In this document: positions 1 through 6,689 of the stretch, in pieces | How the letters are laid out: the number at the start of each line of letters is the position of its first letter | Numbering within the stretch: position 1 is the first letter of the stretch | Source: Flavisolibacter sp. | GTDB lineage: Bacteria; Bacteroidota; Bacteroidia; Chitinophagales; Chitinophagaceae | DNA: 8,765 nucleotides | Assembly: GCA_013695175.1 (NCBI GenBank) | Contig: JACDAZ010000541.1 | Span: 1-8,765 of the forward strand | Direction: 5' to 3' | The notes under the pieces: generated by a model | Seen by the model: the letters and a program-made list of their open reading frames with translations, nothing else | Told to the model about the DNA's origin: nothing | The model's database searches: none | Made by a program: the position numbers and the translations under genes

Positions 1-570
1 CCTGGTAATTTACGTAAAGAAAAATTTTGTCAGAAAATAGTAAATGATACTGTAAAAAAATTTGGCAAACTTGATATCCTGGTTAACAATGCTGCTACCC
101 AAATGGAACAAAAATCTTTAGAAAATATTTCTACGGATCAGTTATATGAAACTTTTGAGACCAATATTTTTTCAATGTTTTGGGTAACAAAATATGCTTT
201 ACAACATTTAAAAAAAGGTTCCTGTATCATTAATACAACTTCTGTAACAGCATATAGAGGTAGCGGAAGCCTGATAGACTATTCATCTACCAAAGGAGCT
301 ATTGTAACATTTACCCGAAGTCTTTCTGCAAACCTGGCTGATAAAAAGATAAGGGTAAATGCAGTAGCACCGGGTCCCATATGGACACCATTAATTGTGG
401 GTAGTTTTAAAGGAAAAAAAGTGGCAGAATTTGGATCAGACGTACCCATGGGAAGAGCAGGTGAACCGGCAGAAGTGGCTCCTTCCTTCTTATTTCTTGC
501 CAGTGAAGATGGTTCTTATATGACGGGACAGGTATTGCATCCAAATGGTGGAGAAATTGTAAATGGATAA
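1..570 (+). CDS. SDR-family oxidoreductase, 5'-truncated by window edge
   Basis: NAD(P)-dependent short-chain dehydrogenase/reductase. The frame is open from base 1, giving 189 residues; the dinucleotide-binding TGxxxGxG glycine motif must lie upstream of the window. Visible landmarks in order are the structural NNAA at residues 29-32 (preceded by LDILV), the conserved Asn at 55, catalytic Ser81 in INTTS, and the YxxxK pair Tyr94/Lys98 in DYSSTKGA. The PGPIWTPL cofactor/substrate loop follows, and the protein ends in GGEIVNG. The tetrad is therefore complete. The C-terminal style matches the YhdF / general-stress-protein-39 group of SDRs, often loosely annotated as glucose 1-dehydrogenase; the substrate cannot be read from sequence. 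ATG at 103 is an internal methionine, since homology extends upstream of it. It ends 38 bp before the TPP riboswitch on the same strand, so the riboswitch lies in or just after its 3' UTR. Confidence 0.93.
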   Translation, partial: PGNLRKEKFCQKIVNDTVKKFGKLDILVNNAATQMEQKSLENISTDQLYETFETNIFSMFWVTKYALQHLKKGSCIINTTSVTAYRGSGSLIDYSSTKGAIVTFTRSLSANLADKKIRVNAVAPGPIWTPLIVGSFKGKKVAEFGSDVPMGRAGEPAEVAPSFLFLASEDGSYMTGQVLHPNGGEIVNG

Positions 571-608
571 TTCATTTTTGGTACAGTTTTCGAAATTAAA
601 ATAATTAT

Positions 609-689
609 TCTCTCAAAGGGGTGGTTGTAAAAATCTGAGAATATACCCATTGAACCTGAACTGGATAATGCCAGCGAAGGGAAGAGAGA
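609..689 (+). promoter_or_regulatory. TPP riboswitch aptamer (THI element)
   Basis: RNA aptamer that binds thiamine pyrophosphate. Stem P1 is 609-614 (TCTCTC) with 684-689 (GAGAGA). P2 is 619-622 with 645-648 (GGGT/ACCC). The invariant CTGAGA is at 635-640. The P4/P5 arm includes CTGG at 661-664 and CCAG at 671-674 around the loop ATAATG, followed by the conserved GCGAAGGGAA at 674-683. These blocks and their order match the family consensus almost base for base; P3 is very short, which the family tolerates. In bacteria this element normally precedes thiamine synthesis or transport genes. Here no plus-strand gene follows: the next gene, ending at 734, is on the opposite strand. Only 38 bp separate it from the SDR stop, and I see no clean Bacteroidota-type promoter there, so it may be transcribed with the SDR gene or from a promoter inside that gene. 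Confidence 0.93.
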
Positions 690-691
690 TT

Positions 692-724
692 AAAAGGTTC
701 TGGCATTATTGTCGGAGCCTTTTT
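692..724 (+). terminator. Intrinsic terminator of the TPP riboswitch expression platform
   Basis: The hairpin pairs 692-704 with 711-723 (13 pairs including three G-U) around the loop ATTATT, and runs into a T-rich tail (TTTTTGTTTG from 720). An alternative pairing of 665-674 (ATAATGCCAG) with 700-709 (CTGGCATTAT) is a perfect 10-bp helix. It would destroy both the aptamer's P5 and this hairpin, so it reads as the antiterminator. Expected logic is that TPP bound gives termination and TPP absent gives readthrough. The hairpin ends 10 bp before the stop codon of the convergent SMP-30 gene. Read on the minus strand it is followed by TTTT only, so it could also weakly terminate that operon. Confidence 0.85.
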
Positions 725-733
725 GTTTGTTAA

Positions 734-1618
734 CTACTGTTGCAGATTTTTTATAAGAAAAATATTGTTTCTTGCTGTTACCAAAAGATCATTACCTGAT
801 GATCCTCCCCAGCAATGATTTGCCGGTATATTATCTAATGAAATTAAACCTAATCGCTTTCCTTCTGCATTAAGAATTAATATTCCATCACCCGTACTTA
901 AATATAAATTATTGTTTTTGTCGCATTTAATACCGTCACTGTTTTCTCTTGCTACCACTCCTTTTAGTTGTAAAGTTTCCGTATCATATTCAAGAACAAA
1001 TTTTTCATTCTCTTTAGTAGAACAACAGTAAAGACTTTTTTCATCTGGTGATAAACAAACACCATTTGGGTATTGGTACTGATCACATAAAATTTTCAAT
1101 TCCCCATTCCTGTAATAATAAAATGCTGCTATAGGCTGGGCTGATTCTTCATTTAATTGCTGATTTTTTAAACCATATGGCGGATCGCTAAAAAAAACAG
1201 TTCCGTCTTTTGCTACAATAATATCATTAGGCGAATTGAATCTTTTATTATTATAATCAGAAATTAAAGATTCCATATTTGTACCATCATATTTTGCAAC
1301 TGCACCATTACCATGCTGACAAATAAGCAAGTTATTGTGTTGATCATAAGCCAAACCATTAGATCCCGTTTGTTCGGATAATAATGACGTGTCCGCTAAA
1401 TTGCAGCCGCTTGGACTTAAATAAATTTGTTTGCTTACTGATTCTGAAATTTTATAAATTAAATTCTCTGGTATATCGCTAAACAAATAATATCCTTCTT
1501 TATTCCAAACCGGTCCTTCAGAAAAATTGCATTGATCATCCAAAACTTTTATTTCAAAATCAGTATTTATAATTTCAAGCAACTGATCATCAAAAATAGT
1601 GAGAGCGGGATTTTGCAT
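734..1618 (-). CDS. SMP-30/gluconolactonase/LRE family protein
   Basis: Predicted six-bladed beta-propeller hydrolase of the SMP-30/gluconolactonase family, acting on sugar lactones or similar esters with one bound divalent metal. At 294 residues it has the usual single-domain length. Candidate metal and active-site residues are Glu34 in SEGPVW, Asn131 in NSPND, Asn185 in YPNGV and Asp228 in SDGIKCD. These correspond to the Glu, Asn, Asn and Asp of characterised members. Blade-like repeats such as SNGLAYD, DGTVFFSDPPYGL and NNLYLSTGDGILI support the fold. There is no signal peptide or lipobox, so it should be cytoplasmic. The ATG lies 2 bp after the ligD stop, implying co-transcription and perhaps translational coupling. 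It is the last gene of the minus-strand unit. The actual substrate is unknown; a link with the convergent SDR (sugar oxidation followed by lactone hydrolysis) is only a possibility. Confidence 0.9.
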   Translation of the reverse strand: MQNPALTIFDDQLLEIINTDFEIKVLDDQCNFSEGPVWNKEGYYLFSDIPENLIYKISESVSKQIYLSPSGCNLADTSLLSEQTGSNGLAYDQHNNLLICQHGNGAVAKYDGTNMESLISDYNNKRFNSPNDIIVAKDGTVFFSDPPYGLKNQQLNEESAQPIAAFYYYRNGELKILCDQYQYPNGVCLSPDEKSLYCCSTKENEKFVLEYDTETLQLKGVVARENSDGIKCDKNNNLYLSTGDGILILNAEGKRLGLISLDNIPANHCWGGSSGNDLLVTARNNIFLIKNLQQ

Positions 1619-1620
1619 AA

Positions 1621-4383
1621 TTATAGGTTCTGTAGTTTTTCGAGCACTTTTTTTAAATCTATTCCTTTACCTAAAACCGGTTTAAAAAGATCTCCTTCTG
1701 CCTGCACTCTTTCATAAATATTATTTATATGAAATTGTGATGGGTGCAATCCTTTTTTCACCTCATCCCAGTGTAAAGGAGTGGAAACTGTTGCACCCGG
1801 TTTTGGACGAAGTGAATATGGTGCTGCTGCAGTTTGTATTTCCCTGTTTTGCAAATAATCCAGGTATATTTTTCCTTTTCGTTTTGCAGGACTTCTTTCC
1901 ATACTGGTAAGTTCCGGCAGTTCCTGGTGAACCATTGCAAAAACTAGTTCAGCTAACTGTTTTGATTGAGGATAACTGTATTTAGCACCTAATGGAATGT
2001 ATATATGTATGCCACTGGAACCAGATGTTTTTACACATGCCTCAACACCAATGGCATTTAAAACTTTTTTTGTTACCTGCGCCACCTCAATCACTTCATC
2101 AAATGTATTTGTATCATCCGGATCAATATCGAGTAAACTCCAATCAGGATTTTTCCAGGTTTTACTTACAGAATGCCATGGATTTATTTCAATACATCCA
2201 AGATTAGCCATAAAAATTAATGTTGCTTCATTTGCACAAACCAGGTAACGTACTATTTTATTTGTTGATTCGCTAAAGTCTTCATGTGTTACAATCCAAT
2301 CAGGTTCTTTTCCGGTCATGTTCTTCTGGTAAAAGTTTGCCGAAGCCATTCCATTAGGATGCCTGTTTAAAGAATGTGGGCGGTTTAAAATATAAGGCAT
2401 AATAAATGGTGCCATCCGCAGGTAATAATTAATGAGATCTATCTTTTTAAATCCTTCCTTTTTCCAATAGGGTTTATTAAGATTGGTAAGTTTTAATTCT
2501 ATTTTATTTAGGACGATAGATTGATCTTTACCATCTGCAAGGGTTAGCTGTTGCGCAACTTTTGAAACTGAGGATTTCTTTTTTGTTGCAGCTTGTTTTT
2601 TAGCAGAATCAGTTTTTACACTTTTTTCAGATTCAGTTTTCTCTTTCTTTGCAACAGCAAGATCTGTTTCTTTTTCAAGAACAACATCTTTTGCTTTTTT
2701 ATCTTCTCTTATTCCCATAAAAATTGGATGACGTGCAATGTTATCTTTTGTCCATTCTGTAAATTTAATTTCACACACCAATTGAGGTTTTACCCAGGTT
2801 ACCGGCATGTTCCCTTTTGGTGTATTATCAAACGGCGATTTAGGTGTAATTAAGGGCTCAAGTTTATCATATATTTCCTGCAAACTCTTTTGATTAAAAC
2901 CACTACCTGTATGTCCAACATAAATAAGCTTACTATTTTTGTACACACCAAGCATGAGTGCACCAAAATGTTTTCTTGAATTCCTGGGTTCTGTAAATCC
3001 TGCTATAATTACTTCCTGCCTGAGGTTTACTTTTACTTTTAACCAATCTTCGCTTCTTTTATTTAACTGGTAAACAGAAGATGATTTTTTAGCGATAATG
3101 CCTTCCAGTCCTTGATTTAATGCTACATCAAAAAAGTCTTTTCCTTTTTTAATAATGTGATCACTGAACTTTATTACATCATCATCAGCAGGTAAAATTT
3201 GCTGTAAGATTTTTTTTCTTTCTATTAAAGGAATTTTTGTAAGATCATAACCCTCTAACCAGATAATATCAAAAATATAATATTGTAAAACAGTATCTGG
3301 TGATTTTTGCCAGTTTTGAAGCATTTGAAAATTAGCCAAACCTTTTTCAACAACTGCTACAATTTCACCATCAAAAACTGCATTTAGTTTTAATTGTTGC
3401 AACGCGTCAGTTACAGGTTTATAACGGCCGGAAAACGAATTATTGTTTCTTGACATTAAGTCAGCTTCCCCATCCTCTACAAAAGCCAGTGATCGATAAC
3501 CATCCCATTTTATTTCAAATATCCAGTCTTTATCATCAAAAGATTCATTGGTAAGTACAGCAAGCATTGGTTTAATACCTTTTGGCATTGGCGATTTTAT
3601 TGCTGAACCCTTAACCGCTTTTAATAAATTAATTAATTCAGGCGCTTTTTTTTTACCAGTTGAAACTTTTGTTTTTGTTGCAACTTTACTTGCTTTAGCA
3701 GGTGTTGACTTTTTTGTGGGAGTTGTTTTTTTTGCTGCAGATTTTTTTGTGGCAGTTTTCGAAGATGTTTTTTGAGGAGGATGTTTTAATACTGCGCCAT
3801 TTTCTTTTGCAACCTGCACAAGTGTTTTACCTGTTTTAATAGATTTATCTTTCTTTGTTATGTCAATTTCTTTTGAAAACTTATCATTTTTTTTAATAAG
3901 CAACCATGAGTTGCTATCATCATCTTTTCCAATTCTTACTAATGCAAATGATCCTTTTATTTTAGAGCCATTAAATGTAATTTTTACATCCCCCTTTCTT
4001 AATTGTTGTAAAAGAATTTTTTCCTGCTCCCTCTTTGTTAAGCCTTCAGTATCCATTGGTTTATAGGTTCCTTCATCCCAAACAATTACAGTTCCTGCAC
4101 CATAATTTCCTTCAGGTATTATACCTTCAAAATCTTTATAATCAAAAGGATGGTCTTCCACCATCATGGCTAACCTTTTATCAGCCGGATTGATTGAAGG
4201 GCCCTTGGGAACAGCCCAGCTTTTTAAAACTGATTCCATTTCTAATCTCAGGTCATAATGCAGGCTTGATGCATCGTGCTTTTGAATAACAAATAAAAGT
4301 GAATCCTTTAACGATTTTCCTTTACCCTCTGGTTCTGTAGTTTTTGAAAAATTTCTTTTCTTATTGTATTGAGTTAAACTCAT
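1621..4383 (-). CDS. ligD: ATP-dependent DNA ligase LigD (phosphoesterase-ligase-polymerase)
   Basis: Multifunctional end-processing enzyme of bacterial non-homologous end joining; 920 residues from the ATG at 4383. The 3'-phosphoesterase domain (about 1-195) has His36, His42, Asp44, Arg46, His78 and Tyr82 in the expected places (HDASSLHYDLRLE, EDHPFDY). The ligase domain (about 260-560) has nucleotidyl Lys292 in EIKWDGYR, motif III FDGEI (337-341), motif IV EGIIAK (427-432), motif V WLKVKV, and an OB-fold ending in RHPIFMGIRED. The primase-polymerase domain (about 625-915) has metal Asp752/Asp754 in LLDIDPDD, His793 in SGSSGIHIY and Asp842 in IYLDYLQ. All three active sites look intact. Domain order is that of Pseudomonas, not Mycobacterium. 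Two Lys-rich linkers (about 205-245 and 562-607) separate the domains. An in-frame TTG at 4398 would add five residues. I prefer the ATG because MSLTQYNKKRNFSKTTEP matches the usual family N-terminus. Ku is encoded just upstream. Confidence 0.97.
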   Translation of the reverse strand: MSLTQYNKKRNFSKTTEPEGKGKSLKDSLLFVIQKHDASSLHYDLRLEMESVLKSWAVPKGPSINPADKRLAMMVEDHPFDYKDFEGIIPEGNYGAGTVIVWDEGTYKPMDTEGLTKREQEKILLQQLRKGDVKITFNGSKIKGSFALVRIGKDDDSNSWLLIKKNDKFSKEIDITKKDKSIKTGKTLVQVAKENGAVLKHPPQKTSSKTATKKSAAKKTTPTKKSTPAKASKVATKTKVSTGKKKAPELINLLKAVKGSAIKSPMPKGIKPMLAVLTNESFDDKDWIFEIKWDGYRSLAFVEDGEADLMSRNNNSFSGRYKPVTDALQQLKLNAVFDGEIVAVVEKGLANFQMLQNWQKSPDTVLQYYIFDIIWLEGYDLTKIPLIERKKILQQILPADDDVIKFSDHIIKKGKDFFDVALNQGLEGIIAKKSSSVYQLNKRSEDWLKVKVNLRQEVIIAGFTEPRNSRKHFGALMLGVYKNSKLIYVGHTGSGFNQKSLQEIYDKLEPLITPKSPFDNTPKGNMPVTWVKPQLVCEIKFTEWTKDNIARHPIFMGIREDKKAKDVVLEKETDLAVAKKEKTESEKSVKTDSAKKQAATKKKSSVSKVAQQLTLADGKDQSIVLNKIELKLTNLNKPYWKKEGFKKIDLINYYLRMAPFIMPYILNRPHSLNRHPNGMASANFYQKNMTGKEPDWIVTHEDFSESTNKIVRYLVCANEATLIFMANLGCIEINPWHSVSKTWKNPDWSLLDIDPDDTNTFDEVIEVAQVTKKVLNAIGVEACVKTSGSSGIHIYIPLGAKYSYPQSKQLAELVFAMVHQELPELTSMERSPAKRKGKIYLDYLQNREIQTAAAPYSLRPKPGATVSTPLHWDEVKKGLHPSQFHINNIYERVQAEGDLFKPVLGKGIDLKKVLEKLQNL

Positions 4384-4415
4384 ACTACAGTTGGTCAAAA
4401 ACTTATGCCAGTATA

Positions 4416-4503
4416 ATTTGAAGATTTGATGATTTGTAAATTTGGAAATGTTCCGTGTATTCTTGAATCTTGTTCCTTGCTCCTTGTATCTTGTGCCTTT
4501 TTA
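4416..4503. repeat. Two adjoining degenerate short tandem arrays in the ku-ligD gap
   Basis: On the plus strand, 4416-4447 is four 8-bp units with a fixed ATTTG core and three variable bases (AAG, ATG, TAA, GAA). At 4462-4496 there are five 7-bp units with a fixed CTTG core and three variable bases (AAT, TTC, CTC, TAT, TGC). A decayed sixth unit at 4497-4503 overlaps the ku stop codon. On the transcribed strand the cores read CAAAT and CAAG, so both share CAA. A fixed core with free spacer bases at strict period is unlike simple microsatellite slippage. The arrays fill most of the 117-bp intergenic space. Function unknown. Confidence 0.75.
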
Positions 4504-5283
4504 CGCTCTTTTCTTTTTTGGTGTACTTTCCAAACTTGCTTTCAATACATCCATTAAATCTTTAACTGTAGCAGATTTTTCCTGGGGTTCTGCTATGCGA
4601 ATTGATTTACCGGCAGCTTTGGCCTTTATTATTTTTTTCAACTCAGTAATATAGGTATCCTTAAATGCTGCAGGATCAAATTTTTCTGTTAATTGCTTTA
4701 CCAGTGAAGTTGCCAACTGCAATTCTTTTGCTGATATATTTTCTTTTTTTGGTGCTTCCACTTCAGGCACTTCCCGTATTTCATCGTTGTACCTAAGTTG
4801 TTCAAGCATCAGCACATTATTATAAGGCTTTAATACACAAATATGTTCACGCGTACGTAACATAAATTCAGCAATACCCACACTTCCAGTGTCTTCCAAA
4901 GCCTGTAATAAAAGCCTGTAAGATTTTTCTCCTCCTTTACCGGGAATCAGGTAATAAGGTTTCTCAAAATAAATTGGATCAATTTCTTCAACCTTTGAAA
5001 ACTGAATAATATCAATTGATTTGGATTTTTGAGGACTGGCCTTTGCAAAATCTTCACTATCAATAACTACATATTTACCCTTTGTATATTCAAATCCTTT
5101 AACTATTTCTTTCCAGGGCACTTCCTTTCCGGTCTTAGTATCTATACGTGCATAACGAATTGGTGCCAGTTCTTTTTTTGACAGCATGTCAAAATCAAGT
5201 TCTTCCTGTTGTATTGCACTCAGCAACTTTACCGGAATATTTACCAAGCCAAAACTTATTGTACCTGACCAAATCGGACGCAT
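4501..5283 (-). CDS. ku: Ku domain protein of bacterial non-homologous end joining
   Basis: Homodimeric Ku ring protein that binds double-strand DNA ends and recruits LigD. The 260-residue length is typical of the compact bacterial form. The N-terminus MRPIWSGTISFGLVNIPVKL is the family hallmark and fixes the ATG start. The Ku beta-barrel continues through YVVIDSEDFA (71-80), EEIDPIYFEKPYYLIP (99-114), KSYRLLLQALE (120-130) and AEFMLRTREHICVLKPYNNVLMLEQLRY (138-165). A C-terminal helical and Lys-rich part (about 183-260, ending KKKRA) corresponds to the region that in other bacterial Ku proteins contacts LigD and DNA. No zinc-finger or SAP extension is present. The start lies 11 bp after the stop of the preceding PNPOx-like gene, so the two are probably co-transcribed. 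ligD follows 117 bp downstream across a tandem-repeat spacer. Confidence 0.97.
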   Translation of the reverse strand: MRPIWSGTISFGLVNIPVKLLSAIQQEELDFDMLSKKELAPIRYARIDTKTGKEVPWKEIVKGFEYTKGKYVVIDSEDFAKASPQKSKSIDIIQFSKVEEIDPIYFEKPYYLIPGKGGEKSYRLLLQALEDTGSVGIAEFMLRTREHICVLKPYNNVLMLEQLRYNDEIREVPEVEAPKKENISAKELQLATSLVKQLTEKFDPAAFKDTYITELKKIIKAKAAGKSIRIAEPQEKSATVKDLMDVLKASLESTPKKKRA

Positions 5284-5294
5284 ATGATAATGGT

Positions 5295-5795
5295 TTATGA
5301 AACAGGATAATAGGTATTGGGTCCGATGCTGTTGGGACTACGAAACCAAGTGGTAACAGAATTTAGAGCATGGCTGAACCATGAAGACTTAGCACGTGCC
5401 TGTGCTTCATAAAACTCAGCTTTAAGCATTTTTACTTTTACCACCACCATGTCTGAATCAAGAGTTAATCCTTGTCCTGCATCAGCTAAAACAGAATTGA
5501 TTTCTTCCGGATCTGTAACAACCATTGCTTTTCCCATAATTTGTAAAAAGTAATCAACACCCTTTTTGAAATAATCCAGTCTTACCGGGAATTCTGTTTC
5601 AAAATCCATAAGATTTTTGTTTGGCTTCTTTACAAAAAACCATACATATCCGAAATCATCTACTTTAAGAGTAGTTACAAGTGAAGTAGGCAGCTTTAAT
5701 ACTGAATCGCTTAAATTAAAAAAGATGGCACTTCTTATAAGCTTGATTTTATCCTGTAAAAATGATAGTTGCTGATTTTGTTGAGTTCTTGTCAT
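5295..5795 (-). CDS. Probable pyridoxamine 5'-phosphate oxidase-like split-barrel protein
   Basis: A 166-residue protein resembling the general-stress-protein-26 type of PNPOx-like FMN-binding split barrels. What can be seen: an N-terminal helix (about 8-30), then a beta-strand pair LPTSLVTTLKVDDFGYVWFFVKK (35-57) with the family pattern of a small-residue strand, a turn and an aromatic-rich strand. Next come DYFLQIMGKAMVVTDPEEI (81-99), the central strand and helix, and the late strand MVVVKVKMLKAEFYEA (116-131). The C-terminal 35 residues (Ser/Trp/Asn-rich) match nothing I recognise. Whether it binds FMN or another flavin cannot be told, and a true PNP oxidase role in B6 synthesis is unlikely at this length. 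It is the first gene of the minus-strand unit and lies 11 bp before ku, hinting at a stress-linked role alongside end joining. The ATG at 5795 is the first in frame. Confidence 0.6.
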   Translation of the reverse strand: MTRTQQNQQLSFLQDKIKLIRSAIFFNLSDSVLKLPTSLVTTLKVDDFGYVWFFVKKPNKNLMDFETEFPVRLDYFKKGVDYFLQIMGKAMVVTDPEEINSVLADAGQGLTLDSDMVVVKVKMLKAEFYEAQARAKSSWFSHALNSVTTWFRSPNSIGPNTYYPVS

Positions 5796-5984
5796 AGAGG
5801 TTTTGTTTTTTTGTTTGTTGTACTGTTATATATCCAAATTGAATACCACAAAAATTAGAATAGAGAAAGTGCTGACGTGGCATCGTATGTGTAAATTAAT
5901 CTACAGACATATAGATAACAGGTAATTTCTATTGGCATTATTTTTACATAACTCCATTAGATTAATTTATTAAACTTTTTAACT
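5796..5984. promoter_or_regulatory. Divergent intergenic region between the ku-ligD unit and yciE
   Basis: These 189 bp lie between two divergent starts and must hold promoters for both directions. I find no clean Bacteroidota promoter pair (TTTG and TAnnTTTG). The nearest minus-strand match is TAATTTTTG around 5850-5858, one base too long. An imperfect dyad pairs 5886-5893 with 5902-5911 (TATGT/ACATA and GTA/TAC with a two-base bulge) and could be an operator or hairpin. No convincing small ORF or RNA gene is seen. Confidence 0.35.
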
Positions 5985-6560
5985 ATGGCAAAGAATACAA
6001 GAACTTCAAGTACAAAAAGAAGTGCAGCCAGTACAGCTACACAAGATGATCATTCTTTATTGCATGATCTTTTTTTAGATGAATTAAGAGATATTTATTG
6101 GGCAGAAAAACACTTAACCAAAGCATTACCAAAATTCAGAAAAGCTACAACCAATGAAGAGTTGGCTGCTGCTTTTGAAACACATTTAGGTGAAACTGAA
6201 GAGCAGATAGCACGTCTTGAAGAAGTTTTTGAGATGATGGAAGTTCCTGCCAGGGCAAAAAAATGCGAAGGAATGGAGGGTTTAGTAAAGGAAGGACAAC
6301 AAATGATAGAAGAAACTCCAAAAGGAACATCTACACGCGATGCAGCTCTTATTATATCTGCGCAAAAAGTAGAACATTATGAAATTTCAGCTTATGGTAG
6401 TTTGGTACAATTAGCTAAAACTATAGGCAGAACTGATGTAGCTGATATATTAGCTGAAACATTAGAAGAAGAAAAAGCAACAGATCAATTGTTAACTGAA
6501 TTAGCTATAAGCAGTATAAACATTGAAGCTGGAAATGAAGACGAAGAGGATGAAGAATAA
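5985..6560 (+). CDS. YciE/YciF-type ferritin-like protein (DUF892)
   Basis: Four-helix ferritin-like protein of the DUF892 family, whose members (YciE, YciF) are stress-induced and proposed to be di-iron or ferroxidase-like. The catalytic role is not firmly established for the family. It has 191 residues. Residues 1-20 are a Ser/Thr/Lys/Arg-rich tail. The family core starts at HDLFLDELRDIYWAEKHL (27-44). Candidate metal ligands are Glu33 and Glu41 in helix 1, Glu65, His67 and Glu70 (FETHLGE) in helix 2, Glu130, His131 and Glu133 (KVEHYEI) in helix 3, and Glu161-163 in helix 4. Residues 184-191 are a very acidic tail (NEDEEDEE). Basic N-terminal and acidic C-terminal extensions are additions to the core. 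The ATG follows an A/T-rich leader. A strong terminator follows 19 bp after the stop, so it is probably transcribed alone. Confidence 0.92.
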   Translation: MAKNTRTSSTKRSAASTATQDDHSLLHDLFLDELRDIYWAEKHLTKALPKFRKATTNEELAAAFETHLGETEEQIARLEEVFEMMEVPARAKKCEGMEGLVKEGQQMIEETPKGTSTRDAALIISAQKVEHYEISAYGSLVQLAKTIGRTDVADILAETLEEEKATDQLLTELAISSINIEAGNEDEEDEE

Positions 6561-6579
6561 CATCCTTTCTATACTTTAA

Positions 6580-6612
6580 GAAAAAGTCAGGCATTATTGG
6601 TCTGACTTTTTC
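6580..6612 (+). terminator. Intrinsic terminator after the DUF892 gene
   Basis: A perfect 11-bp stem, GAAAAAGTCAG (6580-6590) with CTGACTTTTTC (6602-6612), encloses an 11-base loop. The 3' arm supplies a run of five T followed by CCTTTT. It lies 19 bp after the stop codon. The A-rich 5' arm would make it work in the minus direction too, but no minus-strand gene ends here. Confidence 0.85.
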
Positions 6613-6689
6613 CTTTTAGAATCGTTACAAAAACAGGATCTATCTAATTAAAAACTTAAAATAGCTGCATTACCTGGGAACATTAAAAA

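Noticed and set aside
591..711. The 10-mer GGCATTATTG occurs in both terminator hairpin loops (about 702-711 and 6589-6598).
   Set aside because: Shared 10-mers are expected by chance in a window of this size. In the first case the sequence is explained by antiterminator pairing, and the flanks are unrelated.
798..872. A 24-codon plus-strand ORF after the riboswitch terminator, as a possible regulated leader or small protein gene.
   Set aside because: It has no recognisable features, lies entirely antisense to the SMP-30 coding region, and starts about 70 bp beyond the terminator. Nothing supports translation.
3548..3775. Plus-strand open frame rich in Phe, Val and Ala that looks like a membrane protein.
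   Set aside because: It is the antisense shadow of the Lys-rich LigD linker; Lys codons read backwards give Phe and Leu.
4416..4503. CRISPR array in the ku-ligD gap.
   Set aside because: Units are only 7-8 bp with 3-base variable parts, far too short for CRISPR repeats and spacers, and no cas genes are present.
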